In this document: positions 55,225-63,566 of the stretch, in pieces
Layout of the letters: the number at the start of each line of letters is the position of its first letter
How positions within the stretch are numbered: the first letter of the stretch is position 1
Assembly: GCA_963816855.1 (NCBI GenBank)
Contig: CAWFMA010000037.1
Location: 1 to 64,000 of the forward strand
Direction of reading: 5' to 3'
DNA from: DASTFP01 sp963816855
GTDB taxonomy: Bacteria > Verrucomicrobiota > Verrucomicrobiia > Chthoniobacterales > Terrimicrobiaceae
DNA: 64,000 nt
Translations under genes and position numbers: made by a program
The notes under the pieces: generated by a model
The model's input: only the letters and a program-made list of their open reading frames with translations
What the model was told of the DNA's origin: nothing
Databases searched by the model: none

Positions 55225-55881
55225 TCAACTTTTCAGCGCCTCTCCGCCCCAGGTTGCATGCAACCCGCATTCACGCTTTTCGTCGGCCTTGGCCGGATCA
55301 AAGTAGTCCCATTCATTCGGAAGATCATTTTCCGCCAGGTACTTTTCAAGTTCCGCATCGCTCAGATAAAAGAGCGGACTCACCTTAAGGGTCCCGAAGT
55401 TCGGGTCGTCCGAGACGATATCGAGTTCGGCGCGACTTGGATTCTGGACCTTGCGCAAGGCAGTAATCCAAACCTTTGGCGCCAGTTCCCTCATGCCTCG
55501 CTGGAAAGGTTCAAGCTTCATCAGGGCGCTAAATCTTTTGAGTCCCTCTTCGTCTTCCGTCGAGGGAATCGGCCCGTAAATCGCGTCCCGGTGCGCGGCA
55601 CTCATTCGCGGGAGATAACTGCGAATGTCGAGTCCAAGAAGCTGGCGGAGTTCTTCGGCGTGCCCGTAGGTCGCCGGGCGATTGTAGCCGTGATCCACCC
55701 AAAGAACCGGAATTCGCGGTTGCACCTGCACCGCCAGGTGCAGGATCACGGCCTCGTATGGTCGAAAATTTGTGGAGACCATGGCCCGCCCGTTGGCCTG
55801 CGAAATCGCCCAGCGCGTAATGTCGAGCGGCGAGGCGTGCCGCAGCTCGGCGTTCCATTTTGCGACTTGCTCGGAAGCCAT
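55225..55881 (-). CDS. cysH: Phosphoadenylyl- or adenylyl-sulfate reductase
   Basis: A 218-residue reductase that turns (P)APS into sulfite with thioredoxin or glutaredoxin. Seen: AMVSTNFRPYEAVILHLAVQ (PP-loop variant, STNFRPYEA in place of SxxFGAES), IPVLWVDHGYNRPATYGHAE, WITALRKVQNPSRAELDIV and KADEKRECGLHATW (catalytic ECGLH). The single cysteine of the protein is this catalytic one: the CC and CxxC ligands of the 4Fe-4S cluster in APS reductases are absent. This points to PAPS as substrate, which needs an APS kinase not found here. One base separates it from the sulfite reductase stop. Confidence 0.92.
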   Translation of the reverse strand: MASEQVAKWNAELRHASPLDITRWAISQANGRAMVSTNFRPYEAVILHLAVQVQPRIPVLWVDHGYNRPATYGHAEELRQLLGLDIRSYLPRMSAAHRDAIYGPIPSTEDEEGLKRFSALMKLEPFQRGMRELAPKVWITALRKVQNPSRAELDIVSDDPNFGTLKVSPLFYLSDAELEKYLAENDLPNEWDYFDPAKADEKRECGLHATWGGEALKS

Positions 55882-55882
55882 C

Positions 55883-57616
55883 TCAGGCCGGAACCAATTC
55901 GTGGGTGTCTACGGGCGTGCCGACACTATGTATCGTGGCATCGGCGGGCAGGACCGCGCGGTTGCAAAAGTCCCCGAAGCTTTCTCCGTCGGCCCGTTCC
56001 GCGGCATAGCGCCTGACAACCGGCGCCAGAAGTTTCAGGGCGTCATCGATGGAAATGCTTGGCGAAACGAGCCGGTTTAGACGCGTCCCATTGTGGCTTG
56101 CGCCAAGGTAAAGGGCATATTTGTTCGGAGCCCGGCCAACCAAGCCGATCTCTCCCAAAAACGGCCGCGCACAGCCGTTGGGGCAGCCGGTGATGCGGAT
56201 ACTGATCGCGTCTTCTCTCAATCCGGCCTCCTCGAGAACGGTTTCGAATTTGCTGAGAATCTGCGGCAAGGCGCGTTCGCTTTCCGCCAGAGCCAAACCG
56301 CAGGTCGGCAACGCCACACAGGAAAGCGCATGGAGCCGCATTCCCGAACGGTTGTTTTCACCGCTTAGATTGTGTCTGGCGAAGATGCTATCGATTAGAA
56401 TCTTACGATCGTCCGTTACGCCGGAGATGCTCAAGTTCTGAGAGGGGGTGAGGCGAAAATCTCCCGTATGTACGGTGGCAATTTCACGCAGGGCGGTCTT
56501 CATCGGCCAGCCCGGAAGATCCTTGATTCGTCCGCTGAGAATATGCAGTCCGTAAAACCAGGTGCCGTCGGCGCATTCGTGCCAGCCAAGCGGGTCGGAA
56601 ATCGTGGAAAACTGATACGGGTGCGCGGGTTCGAAACTGACACCGGACACCTTTTCGACTTCGGACCTGAACCAGTGTAGTCCCCGGTCCGCGATGGTAT
56701 ATTTCAGCCGGGCGTGTCGGCGATTCGTGCGGTCTCCATGGTCTCGCTGCGTGGTCAAAACGGCCCTTCCCACCAGATTGACCTTGTCCGCTGCGACGTA
56801 ACCGAGCATGTCCGCGAGCCGGGGAAACGTATCCGTGTTCCCGTGATTCATGCCGAGACCCCCGCCGGCGGTGACGTTGTAGCCAACCACCTGGCCGTTC
56901 TCGACGATGGCTATGAACCCCAGATCCTGGGAAAAGATATCGACGTCATTCGAGGGAGGAATCGCGAAGGCCGTCTTGAATTTGCGGGGCAAATAGGTGG
57001 GTCCATACATTGGCTCGAACTCGGGTTCACCGCCGGCGACAAGTTCTTCGTCGAGCCAGATCTCATGGTAGGCGCGCGTCTTCGGCAGCGCGAATTCACT
57101 CCACGCCTTTGCGTCCTCATACACCCGCCGGAATATCGGGTTGCGCTCCGGATTCGGCGGAGCCATCACGTTACGATTCACGTCGCCGCAGGCTGCAATG
57201 GAATCCAGCAGGACTTTGTGCATTCCCTGGATCAGCGGCTTCACGTTCCCCTTCAGAACTCCATGAAATTGAAATGTCTGCCGCGTCGTCAAGCGAAGGG
57301 ACGGCGAAGCGAGTTCCTCGGAGAGCCGGTCCAGGGTGAGCCACTGCTCCGGCGTCGCTCTGCCGCCGGGCAGGCGAACGCGGAGCATGAAACCGAAGGC
57401 CTTTTCTTTCCCCTCCTTCTTCAGCGCTGCACGCCGATCCCGATCATCCTGCAAATAGAGTCCATGAAACTTTGTCAGTTGGCTATTCTTCTCGGAGATC
57501 GCCCCGGTTGACTCGTCAGCAACATCCTGAGCGATTGTCCCCCGTAAAAAATTCGAGGCGCCTTTGATCCCCTCGTTGGCGCTGGGTGGCTTGGCGGAAG
57601 AAAGATCGGAACTCAT
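55883..57616 (-). CDS. Assimilatory sulfite reductase, haemoprotein
   Basis: A 577-residue sirohaem and 4Fe-4S enzyme reducing sulfite to sulfide. The cluster/sirohaem cysteines are seen in HALSCVALPTCGLALAESER (C-x5-C) and RITGCPNGCARPFLGEIGLV (C-x3-C); earlier, LTTRQTFQFHGVLKGNVKPL carries the R-x-T substrate-binding strand. It is close to the CysI haemoprotein subunit in length and motifs; no CysJ flavoprotein is adjacent, so ferredoxin may be the donor. First gene of the operon with cysH, cysD and cysN. Confidence 0.93.
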   Translation of the reverse strand: MSSDLSSAKPPSANEGIKGASNFLRGTIAQDVADESTGAISEKNSQLTKFHGLYLQDDRDRRAALKKEGKEKAFGFMLRVRLPGGRATPEQWLTLDRLSEELASPSLRLTTRQTFQFHGVLKGNVKPLIQGMHKVLLDSIAACGDVNRNVMAPPNPERNPIFRRVYEDAKAWSEFALPKTRAYHEIWLDEELVAGGEPEFEPMYGPTYLPRKFKTAFAIPPSNDVDIFSQDLGFIAIVENGQVVGYNVTAGGGLGMNHGNTDTFPRLADMLGYVAADKVNLVGRAVLTTQRDHGDRTNRRHARLKYTIADRGLHWFRSEVEKVSGVSFEPAHPYQFSTISDPLGWHECADGTWFYGLHILSGRIKDLPGWPMKTALREIATVHTGDFRLTPSQNLSISGVTDDRKILIDSIFARHNLSGENNRSGMRLHALSCVALPTCGLALAESERALPQILSKFETVLEEAGLREDAISIRITGCPNGCARPFLGEIGLVGRAPNKYALYLGASHNGTRLNRLVSPSISIDDALKLLAPVVRRYAAERADGESFGDFCNRAVLPADATIHSVGTPVDTHELVPA

Positions 57617-57771
57617 AGGTCAATCAAGCGGAAAGCGGCACCAGCCGCACATGTTCGTTGAAAGAATGCCCCGCCGAATTCGCGAATCGGCAAGAACACG
57701 CTCCTGCTGCTCGAGATACCGCGATCTCGGTCTTCTGGTGGTCCGAAATTGTTGTCCATCGAAAGAGGGAA

Positions 57772-57799
57772 GACTATCAGGCGATCAATTACGATAGTC
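57772..57799. promoter_or_regulatory. Inverted repeat upstream of the sulfate reduction operon
   Basis: GACTATC (57772-57778), 14 bp, GATAGTC (57793-57799), a perfect 7 bp inverted repeat about 155 bp upstream of the sulfite reductase start in the 250 bp gap before it. It is a candidate operator for sulfur control; no known consensus is claimed. Confidence 0.35.
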
Positions 57800-57865
57800 A
57801 AGGTCGTGTATCTTTTGTCAGCCACTCCCTGAGGCGGTGCATGCGGATCAGATCGCTCGGGCCCT

Positions 57866-59097
57866 TCACACCGCCTTGTGGGCGCCTATTGAGGGAGCGT
57901 CGGGATTCGCTTCGGGACCGAAGTAGCGCAAAATAACGAGTGGTTCGTTTTCGCTGCAATTCTCATAAACGATTCCCGCCTTCGCGCCCTCTTCGCAAAC
58001 GAAGTATTCGTCTTCGGTGAGCTGATCGAAACGGATCATTGTCGGACTGTTCAGCGCCATGCGGTTGATCTTGCCGAGGCCTTGAATGCACACGAGGGCG
58101 TAAGCGCCCGCGTCCCTGATGGTTGCTTTTACGCCTGGGTCAATCGTGAGTTCCTTGGCGTGAACAGCTGTTCTCCGTCTATCTGGCCATAGGTGATCCA
58201 ACGGTCGTCGTAGCCCTCGGCCTGGGTATCAGCGACCAGCACCGGCTCAAGGTAGTGATTATCCTTGAAATTAGGATCCACGTTTTTCTCCCAATTGAGC
58301 TGGTCGACGATAAAATCAAGGTCCTGATGGTGCTCCCTTGGCATGTCATGCACGAGGAAGCTCCAGGGATATTGCCGTCCTTCCCCGGGTTCTGAGTCCG
58401 AACCCCATTGTGGCTCGTAGGTGCACAGCGAACCGGGGGCGTGAAGAATACACGGGTCAATGAGCCAGCCCGAACCGATCTTGAGACGATAGGCACGCGA
58501 GAGTTCCAGAATGCGGTTGTCTCCCTTGTTCCAATCCTCGAGGCATTTGCGAACCTCCCGCTTTGACGTGCCCGGCTCGAGGCCCATGAAGGTATACGGA
58601 AAGGCATTTTTGACCCGGTTCAGCTGCGCCAGGAAGTAATAGGCCTCCGGCTTTCCCTCCTCGCCGACCAGCGCCGCCTGTGCGGAGCTCTGATGCATGT
58701 GGTGCGGGATCGGCCCCGCGTTGTCGAAGAACTTCGCGTAAACCGGCCATTTCTTGTATTTCGACCAGATGGACTCGCCGACGAGGAGGCTTCCGCACTC
58801 CTCTACCGCCCGCCGAAGCGTGAAGCGGTTCTTGCCCACAACAACGTAGCTGAGTCCCTCATCGGGACTTCGACTGGCGCTGGCGGTCGGAGTCGTGGAG
58901 GCAAACCAGCGCTCGTCGATGCCGCCGCGATCCAGCCCATAGGCATAGAGGTCATCGGGATGAAGTTTGAGACGCCCGCCCGGCCGGAGGGGAACCCACG
59001 GGGCAAGACGGAGCAATCCGCCCGTGGCGGAAAGCTCGGCCTCGACAAGGCCCGTGAGGCCTTCCTGGATTGTTCCGAGAGCCGTCAGCGTCTCCAT
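57866..59097 (-). CDS. Phosphomannose-isomerase-like cupin protein (frameshifted)
   Basis: A class I mannose-6-phosphate-isomerase-like protein, joined length about 410 residues. Start ATG 59097 (METLTALG). Seen: LRPGGRLKLHPDDLYAYGLD, IPHHMHQSSAQAALVGEEGK (metal-binding HxH region), GSGWLIDPCILHAPGSLCTY (second metal strand) and, after a frame change near 58155-58165, AKELTIDPGVKATIRDAGAY and a C-terminal cupin barrel to 57866. Reading the shift as one base gives GEQLF(T)AKELTIDPG, a smooth join. The reaction may be sugar phosphate isomerisation, but no catalytic Arg can be pinned. It stands between the cys operon and the encapsulin locus on the same strand. Possibly a sequencing error. Confidence 0.6.
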
Positions 59098-59531
59098 CGC
59101 AAGCCTGAGATTGGTTTTCCCAGGCTCCGCGCGCCGTCCGGCTTCGAGATCAGGATCAGCTCGTCCGCATCCCTCGATCGCGGAGGCCGAACACTGCCGA
59201 AAACCCGGATCGAGCTGGGGCCATGACAAAAGAGCGGAGACCTGTTAGCTCTCGGAAAGCAGATCGATTAAACGTGATTTCCGGGCCCTCTCCAGAGTGT
59301 CGCGCAAGACTATCGCCATCAGCCGCCCTTACTCGGCAACACGAGGGCCAGCAAGCCTGGAACACGCAGGGAGGATACGTCCTGGGATTTTTGTCCGCAA
59401 TGTTCGAGTTCGATCGGGCCAGTAATCTGGAGGCGGCTTCGCCCGAACCGCAGCCTCGAAGAGAGAAGTTTGACTTAATATTCGCGGCTCAAGCAAAGAG
59501 GTGCGCCGTCAGGCAAATCCAGAGGGAAGGC
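59098..59531. other. Intergenic, no gene recognised
   Basis: About 430 bp between the YezD-like gene and the cupin gene. Plus-strand frames here run antisense to or beyond neighbours and show no family sequence. It may contain the promoter of the cupin gene. Confidence 0.4.
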
Positions 59532-59720
59532 TCATGGCCTGTCGATCCGGATTTTCGAATTCGTTTCGACCTGCACCACACGCCCCTCATGCACCGTAAT
59601 CTGAACCGAACCAAATTTCAGGGCGCGAACCTGTCCCTCAACGATTCTCACCCACAACTCGCCATCCTGACCGCCATTCGGCTCCGTCACCGGTCTCCCG
59701 TTGGGTCGCCCGTCTGCCAT
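59532..59720 (-). CDS. YezD/DUF2292 small protein
   Basis: A 62-residue protein, ATG at 59720 (MADGRPNGRP). The second half is a full DUF2292 domain: ELWVRIVEGQVRALKFGSVQ then ITVHEGRVVQVETNSKIRID (family: I-x-x-A-L-x-x-I-x-Y-G-S-V-x-I-x-x-x-D-G-x-V-V-Q-I-E). YezD-like proteins are small, of unknown action, and frequently sit in or near cysteine and sulfate assimilation genes, as here, downstream of cysK and upstream of the sulfite reductase operon. The open frame extends upstream to 60020 but that part is not conserved-looking. Confidence 0.7.
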   Translation of the reverse strand: MADGRPNGRPVTEPNGGQDGELWVRIVEGQVRALKFGSVQITVHEGRVVQVETNSKIRIDRP

Positions 59721-60048
59721 TTCCGCCAATTTTTGAGAAGCCACCTGCGTCAGAGCCACGTTGATGATTGGTGCCAGAAAACGGACGGCAGCCGCACCAC
59801 TCCCGCGGCAAAAAGAAACCATTCGTCGCCCCAAAAAGTGAACCCCCAAGCCATATACGATAAAATGAGTCGTCTTTTTGCGTTTTCCAAGGAAAGTTTT
59901 GGCCAATGGAGTGAAAAAAACCGAAAAAGAATCCTCAGCGGCGAGCTTTTCGCTTCTGCAAACGGTCGGGAACCCTTCTTGCCGACGCAGCGCGGCGTTC
60001 CCGCGAAGCGAAGCAGGCATCGGTTTTGATAAGAGCGCTGTCCTTGCC
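59721..60048. other. Intergenic, probable promoter of the YezD-like gene
   Basis: About 330 bp with an A/T-rich patch on the minus strand near 59850-59900 (TTTATCGTATATGG), a plausible promoter region. No riboswitch fold or gene could be recognised by eye. Confidence 0.35.
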
Positions 60049-61066
60049 TTAGGTCAAAATCGAGGCGAGCTCCTGGTTCGGCTCCAGGCCGTGCGCCGCC
60101 AGCCACTCGGGATTGTAGAGCTTCGACTGGTATTTGTGGCCTGAGTCGCAGAGAATGGTGACGATCGTCCGACCCGGTCCACCTTCCTGGGCGAATTTTG
60201 CGGCGCCGGCGAGATTGATGCCTGAGGAAAGGCCCAGGAACAAGCCTTCATCCCTGAGAAGCTGGTAGACGATGGTTAGGGCGGCTTGATCCGAAATGCG
60301 ATAAGCCTGATCCACGACGATGTCTTCCAGGTTTTTTGTGACTCTCGTCTGCCCGATGCCTTCCGCAAAAGACTCGCCCTCCTTGTTATCGGTATTCCCC
60401 TGACGAAACCAGGACCACATTGCCGCGCCAAACGGGTCGGCGCAAACCACGGCCACGCTCTGTCGCCGTTCCTTCAGATACAGCGCCGTGCCCGCCAGAG
60501 TTCCTCCAGGTACCGACTGACGAAACGAACGCCGTGACCTCGCCCTCAGTCTGTTCCCAGATTTCCGGACCAGTGGTCCGGTAGTGCGCGAGGCGATTGG
60601 CGGTGTTGTCGAACTGGTTCGCCCAAAACCAGCCTTTTTCCTCGGCAAGACGCTGAGCGACACGATTATAGTTGCCGGGGTCGTCGTAGGGCTTCTCCGG
60701 CACCCTCATCACTTCGGCTCCGAGCGCGCGAAGCAGCGCAATCTTTTCCTGGGATTGTGTTTCCGGGATTACGATGACCGTGCGATATCCCTTGGCATGG
60801 CCAATCACGGTGAGGCCAATTCCCGTGTTACCCGCCGTTCCTTCGACGATGGTCTCCCCAGGTCGAAGCCGTCCTGTCTCCTCGGCATCGAGGATGATGC
60901 CAAGTGCGGCGCGGTCCTTCACCGAGCCTCCGGGATTCATGAATTCGGCTTTGCCGAGAATTTCGCAGCCGGTCAGTTCGGAAATCTTCCTGATTCGGAT
61001 CAGAGGAGTTCTGCCGACATGACCCTCAACTCCCTGATAGCGCTGAACTCTAGGTTGGCCGATCAT
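60049..61066 (-). CDS. cysK: Cysteine synthase (frameshifted)
   Basis: A PLP enzyme joining sulfide to O-acetylserine. Seen: HVGRTPLIRIRKISELTG, EFMNPGGSVKDRAALGIILD (PLP Lys, K50), IVEGTAGNTGIGLTVIGHAK (substrate loop), PYDDPGNYNRVAQRLAEEKG, NQFDNTANRLAHYRTTGPEI. In the phosphate-binding loop the frame breaks: VSSVGT should be followed by GGTLAGTALYL, which is in another frame, so one extra base lies at 60508-60510. The remainder (YQLLRDEGLFLGLSSGINLA, TILCDSGHKYQSKLYNPEWL) is intact to 60049. Joined length about 339. It is last in the encapsulin operon, 30 bp after the rhodanese gene. Either a sequencing slip or a recent pseudogene. Confidence 0.8.
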
Positions 61067-61096
61067 GCGGGCGCCAGGAAGTTAAGAGTCGGTAGG

Positions 61097-61633
61097 CTAT
61101 GCAGATTGGCGTGTGTTCCAAGGCAGCTTCGCGAGAAGCAGGCCCATGCCGCAGTAATCGGTGATCCCGGCAAAGACAAGCCCGGCGCCCACAAAGGCAG
61201 AAAGAGCAATAAACCAGGGAGTGACGAAATACCCCAGTATCAGGCCGATCAAAACAAGCGAACCGGCCGCAATTCGCACCTGCCGCTCCAAACTGATCAT
61301 TGAGATCCTGCCCCGTTCAAGGGGCAAGCCGGCATCGCCCCAGGCCAGTGTACCGCCTTCCACGACGGTCGCCTCGGAGAAACCTTCCCTTGTGAGTATC
61401 TCCGCCGCCTTTTTGGCACGCACCCCGGTACGGCAGAGCACAAAAACCGGTTGATTCTTCGAAAGACGGCCGGATTCGACCAGTCTCTGCGGCACCAGAC
61501 TGTTGAGAGGAATATTGCTGGCCTGGGGAACGTGGGCTTCGGCGAATTCAACGAGAGTGCGCACATCCAGCAACGCCAAGTCGGGACGCTGGGCAAGGAG
61601 TTGATGAAGTTCAGCGGGTTCGATCGTTTTCAC
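61097..61633 (-). CDS. Rhodanese fused to DUF2892 membrane domain
   Basis: A 178-residue protein starting at GTG 61633 with GGAG 9 bp upstream. Residues about 1-105 are a rhodanese domain (LALLDVRTLVEFAEAHVPQA; active site FVLCRTGVRAKKAAEIL, Cys67), residues about 115-178 are a DUF2892 two-helix membrane part (IAAGSLVLIGLILGYFV, ALSAFVGAGLVFAGITDYCG). The architecture matches E. coli YgaP, a membrane sulfurtransferase that handles persulfide sulfur. It lies 19 bp after the cysteine desulfurase and 30 bp before cysK. It may pass sulfur between the membrane and the compartment; that is inference. Confidence 0.88.
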   Translation of the reverse strand: MKTIEPAELHQLLAQRPDLALLDVRTLVEFAEAHVPQASNIPLNSLVPQRLVESGRLSKNQPVFVLCRTGVRAKKAAEILTREGFSEATVVEGGTLAWGDAGLPLERGRISMISLERQVRIAAGSLVLIGLILGYFVTPWFIALSAFVGAGLVFAGITDYCGMGLLLAKLPWNTRQSA

Positions 61634-61652
61634 GGCGCTATCTCCAGGGAAA

Positions 61653-63566
61653 TCATTTTTTAGGGAGCCGGTGCAGAGCATCCACCATGGCGTCCACCTC
61701 TGCACGGGTATTGTAGAAAGCCAGGGAAGGACGTACCGTTCCTTCGAGACCAAAATGGCGTTGCGCGGGCATCGCGCAATGATGGCCCGCTCGAACGGCG
61801 ATGCCCTGTTTGTCAAGGTATCTGGCGATGCTCTCGATCGAGACGCCGGGCACCACAAACGAGAGCACGCTGGCCTTGCTCAAAGCCGTGCCGATCGGAC
61901 GCAAGCCGGGAACAGTGTTCAGCGCGCTCGTGGCATATTCGAGGAGTTCGTGTTCATAGGCCGCAATCGCAGGAATGCCTACCCGGGTCACATAGTCGAG
62001 CGCCGCCGCGAGACCCACGACTCCCGCGATATCCGGCGTGCCCGCTTCAAACTTTTCCGGCGCATGCTGAAAAGTCGTCTTGGAAAATGTAACATCCTTG
62101 ATCATGTGCCCGCCGCCCTGCCAGGGCGGCATTTGCTCAAGCAGGTGGGCTTTTCCATATAACGCGCCGATACCGGTAGGACCAAAAACCTTGTGCCCGG
62201 AGAAGACGAAGAAGTCGGCGTCGAGCGCTGTGACATTGACCGGAAGGTGCGGAATCGACTGCGCCCCGTCGATAAGAACAGGCACGCCCCAGGAGTGCGC
62301 AAGCGCGATAACCTGCTCAACCGGGTTGATCGTCCCAAGCGAATTCGAAAGATGCGCCAAGGCGACGAACTTTGTGCGAGGTCCGAACATTTCCGCGAAC
62401 TTTTCGGGTATCAGTTCGCCGCGATCGTTCATCGGCGCCACACGGATCGCCGCGCCCACTTGCTCAGCGAGCAATTGCCAGGGCACGATATTCGCATGGT
62501 GCTCCATTTCGGTAAGGATAATCTCGTCACCTGCCCCGACGTTCTTCCGGCCATAGCTTTGGGCGACGAGATTCACCGCCTCGGTGGTACCGCGCAGAAA
62601 AACGATCTCCTTCGCGTCGGCAGCGCCGAGAAATTGCCGCACTTTCTCGCGCCCAGCTTCGAACAGCTCGGTCGAGCGCGCCGCAAGGGTATGCGCGGCG
62701 CGATGAATGTTCGAATAGTCGCGGCTGTAAAACGAAGAAGTCGCTTCAATGACGCTCCGGGGCTTTTGCGTGGTTGCCGCGTTGTCGAACCAGATGAGCG
62801 GTCTACCGTGCACTTTTTGGTGGAGCGCGGGAAAATCGCCCCGCACTCCTTCCACGTCAAAGTCCGCAAATGCCGGAGAGCCGGTAGCGCGGCCGATCTC
62901 GCTTTCCGGCCGACCCAAGAAATAAAGGCCCGGCTCGGACACAACTTCGTAACCCACAAACGGCATCGAAGAGATTTTCGACTGCCGGGCCGAATCCTCG
63001 CCGGTTGAGCCGCGGAGAAGCGTCCCGTTGCACCGGGGTTCTCCAAACGGATACGAATCCTTGCAACAAGGATCGTGCGCTCCCGATTTCGGCTCGGCGA
63101 CAGGTTCGAGAGGCTCCGTGGTGGCCGATTCCAAAACCGGATGCACGGGTGCCGCCGGCGATATCGATGGAAAACCGCCTGTCAGACCGCGCTCGCTGGA
63201 GCCCACCGAGGCGTTCTTGGCCGCGAGCGCCGTTCCGGGCGCGTCGGGTTTCAGCGGCGGACCGGCCGGATGGTAAGCCGATGGGTTAAGACTCGTTGAG
63301 CTCGCGGAGATCCCCGGCGGCGCGGGAATTCCAATCGCCTCACTTGGAAGCCCGGCGACACGAACCGGAACGCTCGGCGCGGGGAGAGATTTAGCGGCAA
63401 GCCCCTCAGGAAGATCGGACGCCACGGCAGAGATCGGCGAGTCGGATCGCCCTTCAGAATAGATCTCCTTTGCCAGTCGCGCCATCAGGGCCGTTTCAAC
63501 GGCATCTCCTCCGCCAGCGGCGCCTGATCCGAACGGAACGTTCCGCTCAGGCACTGGGATAGACAT
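61653..63566 (-). CDS. Encapsulin cargo cysteine desulfurase with disordered N-terminus
   Basis: A 637-residue group II (SufS-like) desulfurase that takes sulfur from cysteine as enzyme persulfide. The catalytic core begins near residue 237: LIWFDNAATTQKPRSVIEAT, EMEHHANIVPWQL (PLP-stacking His), VLIDGAQSIPH (Asp433), FFVFSGHKVFGPTGIGALYG (PLP Lys459) and VRAGHHCAMPAQRHFG (Cys597). The first 238 residues are Ala/Pro/Ser-rich and presumably disordered, with an early amphipathic motif TALMARLAKEIYSEG (25-39), a Cys group DPCCKDSYPFGEPRC (165-179) and LYFLGRPESEIGR (214-226). Such an N-terminal extension targets the cargo of Family 2A encapsulins. The start at 63566 overlaps the shell gene by 20 bp. 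Confidence 0.94.
   Translation of the reverse strand: MSIPVPERNVPFGSGAAGGGDAVETALMARLAKEIYSEGRSDSPISAVASDLPEGLAAKSLPAPSVPVRVAGLPSEAIGIPAPPGISASSTSLNPSAYHPAGPPLKPDAPGTALAAKNASVGSSERGLTGGFPSISPAAPVHPVLESATTEPLEPVAEPKSGAHDPCCKDSYPFGEPRCNGTLLRGSTGEDSARQSKISSMPFVGYEVVSEPGLYFLGRPESEIGRATGSPAFADFDVEGVRGDFPALHQKVHGRPLIWFDNAATTQKPRSVIEATSSFYSRDYSNIHRAAHTLAARSTELFEAGREKVRQFLGAADAKEIVFLRGTTEAVNLVAQSYGRKNVGAGDEIILTEMEHHANIVPWQLLAEQVGAAIRVAPMNDRGELIPEKFAEMFGPRTKFVALAHLSNSLGTINPVEQVIALAHSWGVPVLIDGAQSIPHLPVNVTALDADFFVFSGHKVFGPTGIGALYGKAHLLEQMPPWQGGGHMIKDVTFSKTTFQHAPEKFEAGTPDIAGVVGLAAALDYVTRVGIPAIAAYEHELLEYATSALNTVPGLRPIGTALSKASVLSFVVPGVSIESIARYLDKQGIAVRAGHHCAMPAQRHFGLEGTVRPSLAFYNTRAEVDAMVDALHRLPKK

Noticed and set aside
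54508..56016. 502-codon plus-strand open frame across cysD and cysH
   Set aside because: Antisense to two intact sulfur genes; no family signal.
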